A DNA stretch of 64,000 nucleotides from Crocinitomicaceae bacterium (GTDB taxonomy: Bacteria > Bacteroidota > Bacteroidia > Flavobacteriales_D > Crocinitomicaceae), in the NCBI GenBank assembly GCA_016708105.1, contig JADJGJ010000001.1, forward strand, positions 2,480,001 to 2,544,000, read 5' to 3'. Below, one piece after another: positions 19,306-28,587 of the stretch. Every line of letters begins with the position of its first letter. Within the stretch, counting starts at the first letter, position 1. Made by a program: the position numbers and the translations under genes. The notes beneath the pieces were generated by a model. The model was given only the letters and a program-made list of their open reading frames with translations. It was not told where the DNA came from and made no database searches.

Positions 19306-20376
19306 TTATTTGTGTACTTTGATAAAGTGGCGGAACGCCGAGCCGCATCTGATGATGTAGGAGCCGGGTTCAAGATCATGAATCGAAAAGGTGAATTCTA
19401 AATTTGAATCCGGTTCAATACTGATTGACAGGACTAACTTTCCGTCTGCAGAAAAAATGGTCATTTCTTGTACAGTGGTTAGTTCATTCAAACGAACGGT
19501 GAGAAAGGTATTACACGGATTCGGAAAAAGAATAAAATCTACTACTTTTTCATTTTCAATACTGAGATCATTAATAACTGCATTGTCAATATCAAAAGTT
19601 TCCGCGTTGATAATGTAACGTGAAGTGACACTGCTACCATCAAATTTTGAAACAATACCGACAAGCGAAATCTGGTTTTCATCAAATTCCGCAGGGATGA
19701 TGTACGTGTAGTGATATTGGTACGAATTACCTGCGCTGACTGAAGTTGGTATGATGCCGGGTGTTCCCCAAGCACCGCCCAAATAGGCACGGGCTACAAA
19801 TCTGTGCGTATAGTTGATAATTGGGTTACCTGCCGCGTAGTAAGGGTGACCAACCGTACCGTTATCATAATTTACCTGATTATATCCAAATCCACTACCA
19901 TTGACACTGTCTTCAACAACGATGCAATTCAATCGCATGGCACCCGATTCGTTTCCTGTGAAATCCACTTTGACAATTACATCCAATTGTCTGGTTGATG
20001 GCTGATACCACACTGAATCAAAACTAACTGTTGCCGAACTGACACCAGACAAAACAGCATCAACTTCAGTTTCCCAATTTTCTCTGGTAATTGCGGCGTC
20101 AAGCCTATTCATGGTTGCTCTTGGATAGCCACTCGTGTAGAAATTCTGCAAAATCACACCATCAGTTATCTGTAAATCATCATCATAGTGAACAGCTACC
20201 GGAATTGCGTTTGGATAAGTCTGCAAAATATCTTCCAGGATGACTGAAGCATCAGGTTCCCAGCCAACCCACGCACCCGTGAATCTTTCTATCACGCATT
20301 TCTGATCTGAAGTTTGGGCATACGACTGAACATAGCAGATGCTAAATGCCACCAAGAGATAAAGTTTATTTTTCAT
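19306..20376 (-). CDS. Omp28-related protein with T9SS type A sorting domain
   Basis: The roughly 356-residue product has a signal peptide ending near SYAQ, then an Omp28-like thioredoxin-fold start (CVIERFTGAWVGWEPDASVILED), and a body typical of Omp28-related proteins. The C-terminal 80 residues (LFPNPCNTFLTVRL to the basic end) form a T9SS type A sorting domain. In the family the motif is TGxxCxxCP; here both Cys are replaced (V and E), so redox activity should be lost. I prefer the Met at 20376 over one three codons upstream. It converges on the second giant gene, with 17 bp between stops. Confidence 0.85.
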   Translation of the reverse strand: MKNKLYLLVAFSICYVQSYAQTSDQKCVIERFTGAWVGWEPDASVILEDILQTYPNAIPVAVHYDDDLQITDGVILQNFYTSGYPRATMNRLDAAITRENWETEVDAVLSGVSSATVSFDSVWYQPSTRQLDVIVKVDFTGNESGAMRLNCIVVEDSVNGSGFGYNQVNYDNGTVGHPYYAAGNPIINYTHRFVARAYLGGAWGTPGIIPTSVSAGNSYQYHYTYIIPAEFDENQISLVGIVSKFDGSSVTSRYIINAETFDIDNAVINDLSIENEKVVDFILFPNPCNTFLTVRLNELTTVQEMTIFSADGKLVLSISIEPDSNLEFTFSIHDLEPGSYIIRCGSAFRHFIKVHK

Positions 20377-20529
20377 TATAACCACTTAAAATTATTGCTT
20401 CGTCATTACGTTATTCAAACCATGATTGAATAAAAATTTTGATCATTTAGAAAGCACCCTCTATAGCCATTTCACGAGCATTATAGTATGCAGTAAGCTG
20501 ACTAAAAAGTATTTGCAAATTACTAAACT

Positions 20530-20910
20530 TCATACGCCAAAGTGTTTTTTCACAAAAGCTACTTGTTGTTTGTCTGTCAATTTATCTGAATTTTTTGTTT
20601 CAAATTTGATACCGTTAAAATTTTTCTTTTCTCTTATAGTATGAAGAAATTCAATTTTAGCATCTGTGGGACCAAAGAGCAAAACATCACTAAACTCTTT
20701 GAGTTCAGATGCAATCATTTCAAAATATTTTTTTTGGTGAGCTTGCTCTTTTTTCATGAGTTGATCAGCCGGTTTAATTGTGCTGCGATTGGGAGATTCA
20801 TCCATCACTTCTCTATGGATAACAAAATCTTTCAATTCACTTTTTTCAAAGCTGATGAAATGGGCATGGGAATGATCCATATAAATCCCTATTTTTTTTT
20901 CAGTTTTCAT
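20530..20910 (-). CDS. Small eRF1/host-attachment-like protein
   Basis: The 126-residue protein begins GIYMDHSHAHFISF and has VLLFGPTDAKIEFLHTI in the middle and a DKQQVAFVKKHF ending. This pattern resembles the bacterial proteins with an eRF1-like fold often named host attachment or translational machinery proteins, common next to stress genes. The ATG at 20910 is preferred to a TTG three codons upstream. It stands alone. Assignment to the fold is by pattern only. Confidence 0.6.
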   Translation of the reverse strand: MKTEKKIGIYMDHSHAHFISFEKSELKDFVIHREVMDESPNRSTIKPADQLMKKEQAHQKKYFEMIASELKEFSDVLLFGPTDAKIEFLHTIREKKNFNGIKFETKNSDKLTDKQQVAFVKKHFGV

Positions 20911-21003
20911 ACCGTTCAATATTATAATTGCCTTGGTAAGATTCGTAAAATATTATCATGATAACTATGCTAAATCGCATTCATAGGCTTGACAGAAGTC
21001 ATG

Positions 21004-21049
21004 CTCAATCCATATAAGTTGGCAGCTATAACCTGCTTAATGGATTGAG
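21004..21049. other. Hairpin upstream of heptose operon
   Basis: CTCAATCCAT pairs perfectly with ATGGATTGAG, with an inner TAAG/CTTA pairing, giving a 46-base stem-loop 95 bp upstream of the hddA start. No T tract follows, so it is not a simple terminator. It could be a leader structure or an operator. Confidence 0.55.
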
Positions 21050-21143
21050 ACCAGGCCAAGAGGAAATCGTTATAAACAGGCATCGTTAATTAAACCCCAT
21101 GCAAAATCAGCAACAACTTGCTCAATATTTTTACCTTTACCTT

Positions 21144-22169
21144 ATGATAATCCGAAGTAAAGCACCCTTCAGACTCGGTCTTGCAGGAGGAGGTACAGAT
21201 GTCAGCCCATACTCTGACTTGTACGGCGGCGCCATTTTGAATATCACGGTCAATCTATATGCCCGCACTACAATTATTCCGCGCAATGATGGAAAAATTA
21301 TTATTCACTCTGTTGATAAAGGAAAAACTTTTGAATTTGATGCTGCACAAGTCTTACCGCTAAATGGTGAAGTTGATTTACAATTAGGTGTGTACAACAG
21401 GGTGATACGTGATTTTGTTCAAAAGCCTTTATCATTTGACATGACCACTTCCATGGATGTTCCATCAGGAAGCGGGCTAGGAACCTCATCAACACTCGCA
21501 GTGTCAATTCTGGGTGCTTTTGTTGAATGGTTGGAATTGCCACTTGGTGAATATGACATTGCACATCTTGCTTACGAAATAGAGCGGAATGATTTGAAAA
21601 TGGCCGGTGGAAAACAAGATCAATATGCTGCAACGTTTGGCGGAGTAAATTTCATGGAATTTCTGAAAGAAGATAAGGTCATTGTAAATCCGCTGCGCAC
21701 GAAAAAAAGCTTTCTGAACGAAATCAATTTTAATCTCATTTTATATTATACCAATACAAACCGAGAATCAGCCAAAATTATTGAGAAACAGATTGAAAAT
21801 GTAAAGGCATCTACGTCAAAACCCATATCTGCTATGCATCAACTCAAAGAGCAGGCCTTTGGAATGAAAGAAGCATTTTTAAGAAGTGATGTCAATGCAA
21901 TTGGAAAGTTGTTGCATGAAAGTTGGTTGAATAAAAAAGAGATGGCTGACGGAATATCCAATTCAAGCATTGATGAAATTTATCAAACGGCATTAAATGC
22001 CGGTGCAACCGGAGGAAAAATTTCTGGCGCAGGCGGTGGCGGTTTCATGATGTTTTTTGCTGAAAGTACAAATCGTTATCAGGTAACAAAAGCATTGGAG
22101 CAACTTGGAGGAAAAGTGGTGAATTATGAATTTACACAAAAAGGACTAGATTCATGGACAATCCGGTAA
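21144..22169 (+). CDS. hddA: D-glycero-alpha-D-manno-heptose-7-phosphate kinase
   Basis: This GHMP kinase phosphorylates heptose 7-phosphate at C1 in the GDP-heptose pathway. The ATP loop is clear (DVPSGSGLGTSST), as are the N-terminal APFRLGLAGGGTD and C-terminal ISGAGGGGFMM motifs. The ATG at 21144 (MIIRSKAPFRLGLAGG) matches the family; an in-frame start at 21099 would add 15 unlikely residues. It overlaps hddC by 16 bp. The neighbours supply the next pathway steps. Confidence 0.92.
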   Translation: MIIRSKAPFRLGLAGGGTDVSPYSDLYGGAILNITVNLYARTTIIPRNDGKIIIHSVDKGKTFEFDAAQVLPLNGEVDLQLGVYNRVIRDFVQKPLSFDMTTSMDVPSGSGLGTSSTLAVSILGAFVEWLELPLGEYDIAHLAYEIERNDLKMAGGKQDQYAATFGGVNFMEFLKEDKVIVNPLRTKKSFLNEINFNLILYYTNTNRESAKIIEKQIENVKASTSKPISAMHQLKEQAFGMKEAFLRSDVNAIGKLLHESWLNKKEMADGISNSSIDEIYQTALNAGATGGKISGAGGGGFMMFFAESTNRYQVTKALEQLGGKVVNYEFTQKGLDSWTIR

Positions 22170-22867
22170 AAGAAGCAATTGTTTTAGCCGGAGGTCTTGG
22201 AACCAGGCTGCGTGACGCCATTGGCGAATTTCCAAAATGTATGGCACCAGTGAATGGAAAACCATTTTTAGATTACGTGCTTGACTACTTGCAAAAACAA
22301 AAAATTCAGCGCGTCATTCTTTCTGTTGGATACAAACACGAATTGATTTGTGAAAAATACGGCAATCAATTTGGATCACTTGAATTGGTTTACGCCATTG
22401 AAAAAGAACCCATGGGCACCGGTGGAGCAATAAAACTGGCGCTTGAAAAAGCTCAATCTGAAATTTTATTTGTACTCAACGGAGATACTTATTTTGATAT
22501 TGACTTGCAGGATTTACAAAAGTTTCATTTTGAAAAAAATGCGAATTGCACTATTGCTCTTAAAAAATTATTTAAGGTTGACCGTTATGGCATGGTTGAT
22601 TTGAATGACGAAGGAAAAATAACCGCATTCAGAGAAAAAGAATACCGTGAAGAAACAATTATTAACGGAGGAATCTATTGTATCAATAAAGGAATACTGA
22701 TACACTACCCTGTTAACACGCCTTTTTCATTTGAAAAAAATTATCTTGAAAATAATCCCAAGGCAAAAAAAATATCGGGTAAATTATTTGACAATTATTT
22801 TATAGACATTGGAATACCTGAAGATTACAGGCAGTTTGAAGCAGACATGTCAAATAGAAATGTATGA
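22154..22867 (+). CDS. hddC: D-glycero-alpha-D-manno-heptose 1-phosphate guanylyltransferase
   Basis: The 237-residue nucleotidyltransferase has the sugar-nucleotide signature (IVLAGGLGTRLRDAIGEFPK) and the metal-binding NGDTYFDID. With hddA and gmhB around it, the likely product is GDP-D-glycero-alpha-D-manno-heptose, used in surface glycans. It overlaps hddA and is followed by gmhB after 37 bp. By sequence alone a related sugar-nucleotide activity is possible; the context decides. Confidence 0.9.
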   Translation: MDNPVKEAIVLAGGLGTRLRDAIGEFPKCMAPVNGKPFLDYVLDYLQKQKIQRVILSVGYKHELICEKYGNQFGSLELVYAIEKEPMGTGGAIKLALEKAQSEILFVLNGDTYFDIDLQDLQKFHFEKNANCTIALKKLFKVDRYGMVDLNDEGKITAFREKEYREETIINGGIYCINKGILIHYPVNTPFSFEKNYLENNPKAKKISGKLFDNYFIDIGIPEDYRQFEADMSNRNV

Positions 22868-22904
22868 CGCGGCTCAACTTGCATTCCGAAAAAATAAATG
22901 CTCA

Positions 22905-23459
22905 ATGAAAATAAGCGAACTTGGCATAGACAAAACCTGGACACTTTTCCTTGACCGCGATGGTGTTATTAATCATCAACTACCCAACAATTACGTAAAA
23001 ACACTCGAAGAATTTAAACTAGTAGAAGGCGTGCCTGAAGCTGTTGCCCATTTCAGTTCAATGTTTGGCAAAATATTTATAGTAACCAATCAACAAGGAA
23101 TTAACCGTGGCATTATGACGGTTGAGCAACTGCAAATTTTACATGATTATCTGACAGATATAATTAAAATGAATGGGGGGCGAATTGATAAAATCTATTT
23201 TGCACCCCAATTGGCAACAGAGAGTGGATATTATCGTAAACCGGGCATTGGCATGGGTTTACATGCCAAAAGAGATTACCCTGAAATTGAATTTGAAAAA
23301 TCACTCATGATTGGCGATTCAGAGACCGATATAGAATTTGGCACAAAACTGGGAATGAAAACCGTAATGTTGACAAAGGGGCGTAACATTTCGTCAAAAG
23401 CTGATTATATTTTTGAAAATTTGCGAGACGTCTCCAATGCATTTAATGAGAATTTATGA
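22905..23459 (+). CDS. gmhB: D-glycero-D-manno-heptose-1,7-bisphosphate 7-phosphatase
   Basis: The HAD-family phosphatase has DRDGVIN near the N terminus, IVTNQQGINRG and MIGDSETDIEFG, the GmhB pattern. It removes the 7-phosphate before guanylyl transfer. The ATG at 22905 (MKISELGIDKTWTLFLDRDG) is chosen; an in-frame ATG at 22809 lies inside hddC. The zinc-loop region (FAPQ rather than a Cys-rich CxH loop) is reduced, as in some family members. It overlaps the next gene by 4 bp (ATGA). The pathway's isomerase gmhA is not in this window. Confidence 0.88.
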   Translation: MKISELGIDKTWTLFLDRDGVINHQLPNNYVKTLEEFKLVEGVPEAVAHFSSMFGKIFIVTNQQGINRGIMTVEQLQILHDYLTDIIKMNGGRIDKIYFAPQLATESGYYRKPGIGMGLHAKRDYPEIEFEKSLMIGDSETDIEFGTKLGMKTVMLTKGRNISSKADYIFENLRDVSNAFNENL

Positions 23460-24241
23460 AGCTACTTTTTAATTATCCGAAATCAGGCAGAAGTATAAGA
23501 CACATACTTTTCATGTTTACTATGCTCATTGTTGCACCGGTATTTTCACAAGTGAATCAAGTAGATGCCAATGGGCTGAAACAAGGTGAATGGCGCAAGA
23601 TGACAGACGATGGTACTGCACTGAAATATATCGGCCAATTTAAAGATGATAAACCTTACGGAAAATTTGTTTACTACTACCCTACCGGTGAAGTGCAAGC
23701 AGTGATTGAATTTTCTTCAGATGGTTCAGTCGGATATAGTAAAATGTATCACGAGTCAGGTTACATGATGGCACGTGGAAAATACCTTGACAACCTCAAA
23801 GACAGCACCTGGATTTATTTTGACGACCGCGGAATTGTGAGTTATCAGGAAGACTATAATAACGGAAAACTGGATGGTACCAAAATCATTTATTACGAAC
23901 CGGTAAATGGACAATATCTGGTTGCACGATATTACACTTACCGTGAAGGATTATTACATGGTGAATTCAAAACATATCACCCTAATACCAATCTTGAAAG
24001 TGAGGGATCATACGACAATGACCATCTTAACGGTACGGTAAAGCGTTATCACAACAACGGAAAACTCATGCAAATTGAGCGATATAACTATGGAGTTAAA
24101 CAAGGATATTGGATATTTTATGATGAAGAAGGAAAACAAGTAGGTTACAAGTTATATTGGGAAGGCGTTGAACTGAAAGGTGCAGCATTGGCTAAAAAAG
24201 AAGAAGAATTGAGACAGCAGAAAGAGAATTCCGGGAATTAG
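23456..24241 (+). CDS. Exported MORN-repeat protein
   Basis: The 261-residue protein has an N-terminal hydrophobic signal at about residues 12-32 and at least five MORN-like repeats (patterns such as GLKQGEWRKM, GKFVYYYPTGE, GEFKTYHPNTNLESEGSY, NGTVKRYHNNGKL, GYWIFYDEEGK). The family is often annotated as YwqK-type antitoxin, but nothing here supports a toxin-antitoxin role. The coiled C terminus is Glu/Lys/Gln rich. It overlaps gmhB by 4 bp, so it is in the heptose operon; a link to the cell envelope is inference. Confidence 0.8.
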   Translation: MKLLFNYPKSGRSIRHILFMFTMLIVAPVFSQVNQVDANGLKQGEWRKMTDDGTALKYIGQFKDDKPYGKFVYYYPTGEVQAVIEFSSDGSVGYSKMYHESGYMMARGKYLDNLKDSTWIYFDDRGIVSYQEDYNNGKLDGTKIIYYEPVNGQYLVARYYTYREGLLHGEFKTYHPNTNLESEGSYDNDHLNGTVKRYHNNGKLMQIERYNYGVKQGYWIFYDEEGKQVGYKLYWEGVELKGAALAKKEEELRQQKENSGN

Positions 24242-24312
24242 AGGTTGAGATATTTTTGCTTTTGCTGCAGATATTACATTGGTTTACTTGACGAAATTGC
24301 AGTGAAACTCTC

Positions 24313-26652
24313 TCACTGATTCTCTCTACAAGTTTCACAAAAAAGGGCCGCAATTTCTTTGTATTCCAGTGCACGGATACCCATTTGATTCCATTTAAAT
24401 AAATCACAAAATTCAGCCGGATGTGCTTTGGACAAATTCGTCATAACAAGCAAGAGTTTTTTCCATTCTTTTTTATTGTCAAACATACCTAAGTAATACC
24501 CCAGTTTGATATACTGTTTATACAACTTAGGAATCTGCCCCGGCATTTTAGCGTATTTAGACAAAAGAATATACGGCTCAGTTGTATATCCCCAGGCAAT
24601 GAGATATTGACAAACAAAATACGTTTGCTTCACATTAAATTTCATTTTGAGGACAGAATTCAACAACAAGGGCACCGCCATTTTATCAGAATATCGCCCG
24701 TTTTGAACACCGCTTATTAAATCAAGACATTCAATCCACGCTTTTTGTTTTTTTGATTTTGTATCGGCAATGATTACACCAAAATCACTTACATCAATAT
24801 CTTCATTGCCATTGAAAATATTGAATAAAATGCGATACTCTAAAAAGTCTGCCGTAGTTGGTATAGCATGAATATCATGTAGGTAATTTAATTTTTCTGC
24901 CGTCACGGGTTCATGCGTGATGTTGAGTTCAAGAATAAATTTATACCAATGTAAAATAGCAAATGATGATGATTCAGGAAAGTTAATGTTTAGCAGTGAG
25001 TCAGCCAATACATCATCTCCGTTAATGGCACGATTAGCCAGCACTTCATAGAGCGGTACCAATTCACGAAAATTCTTTTCATCAGATAAATCCATCAATC
25101 TTTTTACTGAAAACCCATACGCCTCATTATTGATTTCAACTCGGTCACTGTATATAATCTGTACAAATGAATAGCGTGTTTCATCCAATAAATTTTCCAC
25201 CGCGGGTTCATTGCTGTGTTGGTTTGCCCACATTCTCAAAGAGTCGTCTGAATAGTTGACAATATCAGTATGGCCAAGCGTTACAAGACCTGATCTAAAG
25301 TCATCAAAATTTTCATAGAAATCACTTTTCATAGGCAAAGCCGGATAATATTTTTTCAGATAATTTGAGATAATTGCCCCGCGTTTTTTGAATAGTTTTT
25401 CATTCCCATCTTCAGAACCTTCAATAGATGCCACGCCTGTAAAATGAATTGATTCAATGTTGTGATTCACCTGAAATAAACTATCCAAGGCAACAATGAG
25501 CGGATGAAAAATCGTAGTGTCTTCATTGGTTTGCCCACGCTGGTAATTGATGCGCACCTCAACAGAATCCTGAATTACAATAGTACGACCCGATTCAACC
25601 ACCGGATTAGGAATGGTAAAATATTCTTCAGGCAAAAGAAAATCAGGTTCAACATAAATGGTTTTGCTATGCATGCAATATTTCTTGCGAAGCACATAAT
25701 TAAAATCAACTTCAAAAAAAGTATCCTTGAATTCGGGTTTTTGCCCAACGTAAATTTGCACCACATTTGGATTGGGATGCAAATCAGATTGCAAAGAATT
25801 TTTATCTACGTATCCAATATAATATCCATCAAAATAAAATGAATTATGAAAACTGGTATTACCTGAACAATCAAACTGATTGCTGTGTAGGACATCAAGC
25901 GCTATTTTTCCCCCTGCTTTAAAAATGCGTCGCAGATTATTTTTTACCGGCTTTCCTCCGCTCATATAATTATCAATATTCCAGTAATAAACAGAATCAT
26001 TGGAAACAGTGTACCAACCCAGCATAGCCTTGTCACGATCCAATTTCTTTTTAGTGCGTTTGCAAACGCCGGGTTGTTTCAAACTCTTTACCAATAGGGG
26101 CTTTCCTTTATCATAGCGATATTCTTCAACAAAAGGTTTTGAAGCCATCAACTGGCAACAATATATTTTTCCATCCTTGATATAAAACGCATAATTTACC
26201 ACGCTGTAATCAGGATTCATGAAATTTTCATAATGCTCTTTGCTTCCTTTCCATGCGTCAACAATTTCTTTTGCCAATTTTTGGTAAGTCAGTTTTCCGT
26301 TGGCATCATCCATTAATTGGGCAATAGGCAAAACAAGAATATTTTCACCCACGTTGTTGTGCGTGCCACCATAATATACCACGCGGTCATAGGGTGATCG
26401 TTTTTCTCTGCTTTTCTGTGCATGCGTGAGCTGGTTATTGTCACCCATATACTGCGCATGATCATCAGCAGCAGATTTCAGTGAAGGATCTTCAGTAAGT
26501 GAGTCAAGACGTTTGCGAGTGCGCAAATTATTTACTTCATCAAATACCAATTGTTCAAGCAAATCATAATTGAAATTTTTTGGATCAATTTTATCTTGCG
26601 CAGATAAACTGAAAACAAACAAGGTTAATATGTTCAGCAGAACAATTCTCAC
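24313..26652 (-). CDS. CAP-domain protein with OmpA-like region
   Basis: This 779-residue exported protein has a signal peptide, then a CAP/SCP domain at about 30-190 with the HAQYMGDNNQLTHAQ and GGTHNNVGENIL motifs. A middle region (about 370-500) has an OmpA-like stretch (IHFTGVASIEGSEDGNEKLFKKRG, read with breaks), in which the peptidoglycan-binding residues are only partly preserved. The C-terminal 250 residues are unassigned and may be helical repeats. The start is GTG, overlapping the preceding gene's stop (GTGA). It is the last gene of a six-gene operon; a wall-associated role is inference. Confidence 0.75.
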   Translation of the reverse strand: MRIVLLNILTLFVFSLSAQDKIDPKNFNYDLLEQLVFDEVNNLRTRKRLDSLTEDPSLKSAADDHAQYMGDNNQLTHAQKSREKRSPYDRVVYYGGTHNNVGENILVLPIAQLMDDANGKLTYQKLAKEIVDAWKGSKEHYENFMNPDYSVVNYAFYIKDGKIYCCQLMASKPFVEEYRYDKGKPLLVKSLKQPGVCKRTKKKLDRDKAMLGWYTVSNDSVYYWNIDNYMSGGKPVKNNLRRIFKAGGKIALDVLHSNQFDCSGNTSFHNSFYFDGYYIGYVDKNSLQSDLHPNPNVVQIYVGQKPEFKDTFFEVDFNYVLRKKYCMHSKTIYVEPDFLLPEEYFTIPNPVVESGRTIVIQDSVEVRINYQRGQTNEDTTIFHPLIVALDSLFQVNHNIESIHFTGVASIEGSEDGNEKLFKKRGAIISNYLKKYYPALPMKSDFYENFDDFRSGLVTLGHTDIVNYSDDSLRMWANQHSNEPAVENLLDETRYSFVQIIYSDRVEINNEAYGFSVKRLMDLSDEKNFRELVPLYEVLANRAINGDDVLADSLLNINFPESSSFAILHWYKFILELNITHEPVTAEKLNYLHDIHAIPTTADFLEYRILFNIFNGNEDIDVSDFGVIIADTKSKKQKAWIECLDLISGVQNGRYSDKMAVPLLLNSVLKMKFNVKQTYFVCQYLIAWGYTTEPYILLSKYAKMPGQIPKLYKQYIKLGYYLGMFDNKKEWKKLLLVMTNLSKAHPAEFCDLFKWNQMGIRALEYKEIAALFCETCRENQ

Positions 26653-27134
26653 AAGATTTCAATTAAATTTTTATGCCATGAATTTTTAACGGTAGTTTTC
26701 CATTTGGTTTCAAGATCAGCTTTTGATTCAATTAAATTATTGTAAACATATGTTGAACCGGTTACTTCATCTTTTTTCATCAGCGCTTTGAATTCAAACA
26801 TAGGAAGATGCTTCAATTCACCTGATTTATCATGAAACGCCACACGAAGCCGGTCAAAAAACTCAGCTTGAATCATTTTTCCAATTTGCTTAATCACCCG
26901 GTTTAATTCATCAACTGAACAACCACTGGTCAGCGCTTTTTTCTCATCAACACCAACAATAAGAAATAAATTTTCAGCCACTGCGTAATCACCGTATAAA
27001 TCATTACCATGCGATGCCCACTGCGGCAAAAACTCTTTCATTACGGCTGCAATGGTGTGTATATCTTGCTCAGCTAAAAAACGGTCAGATTGAAAAATCC
27101 ATACTCGGCTATGGGGGGCTAATTTGTCAAGCAT
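26649..27134 (-). CDS. Bacteroidota conserved protein ('ABC transporter ATPase' in name only)
   Basis: The 161-residue soluble protein matches a Bacteroidota family often labelled ABC transporter ATPase, with patterns RVWIFQSDRFL, WASHGNDLYGDY, VGVDE and SGCSVDE. No Walker A or B motif is present, so the common name is misleading. It is cytoplasmic, and its role is unknown. It lies 2 bp after the TonB-like gene and overlaps the CAP gene by 4 bp. Confidence 0.75.
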   Translation of the reverse strand: MLDKLAPHSRVWIFQSDRFLAEQDIHTIAAVMKEFLPQWASHGNDLYGDYAVAENLFLIVGVDEKKALTSGCSVDELNRVIKQIGKMIQAEFFDRLRVAFHDKSGELKHLPMFEFKALMKKDEVTGSTYVYNNLIESKADLETKWKTTVKNSWHKNLIEIL

Positions 27135-27136
27135 AA

Positions 27137-27667
27137 TTATTGAATTGTAAATTTTATTGGCAATGTAAATCGTACACTGACATTTTCATCGTTTTGTTTT
27201 GCCGGAATCCATTTAGGCATTTTGCGAATCACTCTTTTAACTTCTGCATCTAAACCAACCGAACCCGGAACAGATTTAACAATTTTCACATTTTTAATAT
27301 ATCCGTCAGCATCTACAACAAATGATGAGTACACCGTACCTTCATTGCCCATCTCACGATCAATTTCAGGATATTGAATATTCTCCTGAATAAACTCTAC
27401 CATTGCCTGTTCACCTCCCGGAAATTGTGGTTCAACCTCAGCATAATCTAATACCTCTTGTTCAAGTTCATCTTCTACAATTTCCTCCGGCGCATCATTC
27501 ATATAATCTGCTGCCGCAGTTTGTTCATTCTCTTGCGCATCATCAACCTGAATGAATGGTTTGTCTTCAGTTACTTGATCATCATTCATGAAAATTGTCA
27601 CTTCAATGATAACAAATAATAATACAATTAACCCAAGAATTAAATATGGTATATGTTTTGTTTTCAT
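27137..27667 (-). CDS. TonB-like energy transducer
   Basis: The 176-residue protein has one N-terminal transmembrane segment (about 8-27), an acidic linker instead of the usual Pro-rich one, and a TonB C-terminal domain at about 85-176 (QFPGGEQAMVEFIQENIQYP, GTVYSSFVVDADGYIKNVKIVKSVPGSVGLDAEVKRVIR). TonB proteins transmit the proton-motive force to outer-membrane receptors. No receptor or ExbBD gene is nearby, so the partner is unknown. Confidence 0.88.
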   Translation of the reverse strand: MKTKHIPYLILGLIVLLFVIIEVTIFMNDDQVTEDKPFIQVDDAQENEQTAAADYMNDAPEEIVEDELEQEVLDYAEVEPQFPGGEQAMVEFIQENIQYPEIDREMGNEGTVYSSFVVDADGYIKNVKIVKSVPGSVGLDAEVKRVIRKMPKWIPAKQNDENVSVRFTLPIKFTIQ

Positions 27668-27678
27668 TCAGTCAACCA

Positions 27679-28575
27679 TCATAATTCAGACATCACTCCT
27701 TCTTTCAATGCGTAGGGAGATATCAGCAATTCTTCAATGTTCAATTTGTCAACAATCCATTTAGTTTTTACTGCGGCAATGGGCGCCATTTTTTTTCTGA
27801 TGGGTATAATTAAATCATTCAAATCTCTTTCAGCCTGAGTTGATTTGATAATGAGATCAAGGCTTCTCATGAGATCTTGTTTATTCATCAGCAAAAATTC
27901 TTCTTCAGGACAACCGGTGTCATGCGCCAACTTGTAAAAAGTTTCAAAAGATCCACTTGCCCCCACTAAACGTTTGCATTGTATGGTATTGAAAAAGTTT
28001 TCGGTAGTTTGCTCAAGGTACGAAATTATTTTTTGACAATCTTCAGCAGATAGCGGATCAGAAAATTCAAACATTTGATAGATGCGTGAAACACCAATTT
28101 CAAAACTCTTTGCCACTTGAATTCCGTTTACATCTGCCAGAATAAATTCAGTGCTGCCTCCACCAATATCCATGATGAGCGAAGGAACAGAAAAGTCATA
28201 TCCGCATTGAACCCCCTTATAAATCAATTCAGCCTCTCTCAAACCTGAGATTACCTGTATGTGCAAATTCAATTCTTGCTTTGCCAGATCAATTAATTCA
28301 TGTGCATTGGTTGCATTTCTGAGTGCAGATGTTCCAAAGGCAACCACATTATCACAGTGAAATTCTTTAGCAAGTGAGTTAAAATTTCTTAATGAAATCA
28401 TGGCTCTGTGAATGGCTTCAGGCGAAAGTATATTTTTATTGATACCACCCATACCCAGCGCCACACCTTCTTTTGTATTGAGCAGACGCTTAACTTGCCG
28501 GTTGTTTATTTCAGCTACCAGCAGATTGAAGGTGTTAGTACCTAAATCAATAACGGCTATTTTTTTTGTTGTCAA
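27679..28575 (-). CDS. Ppx/GppA family phosphatase
   Basis: The 298-residue protein has the ASKHA-fold signature: VIDLGTNTFNLLVAEI at the start, FGTSALRNATNAHELI and the phosphate loop MDIGGGSTEFIL. The family removes phosphate from polyphosphate or pppGpp. It is the short, Bacteroidota-type form without the C-terminal HD-like domain. The start is TTG at 28575, 12 bp after the permease stop. It is placed between ABC exporter genes and a TonB gene, for reasons not apparent. Confidence 0.9.
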   Translation of the reverse strand: MTTKKIAVIDLGTNTFNLLVAEINNRQVKRLLNTKEGVALGMGGINKNILSPEAIHRAMISLRNFNSLAKEFHCDNVVAFGTSALRNATNAHELIDLAKQELNLHIQVISGLREAELIYKGVQCGYDFSVPSLIMDIGGGSTEFILADVNGIQVAKSFEIGVSRIYQMFEFSDPLSAEDCQKIISYLEQTTENFFNTIQCKRLVGASGSFETFYKLAHDTGCPEEEFLLMNKQDLMRSLDLIIKSTQAERDLNDLIIPIRKKMAPIAAVKTKWIVDKLNIEELLISPYALKEGVMSEL

Positions 28576-28587
28576 TACAAACTTTGT

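Noticed and set aside
21004..21049. Rho-independent terminator upstream of hddA
   Set aside because: The stem is strong but no T tract follows on either strand.
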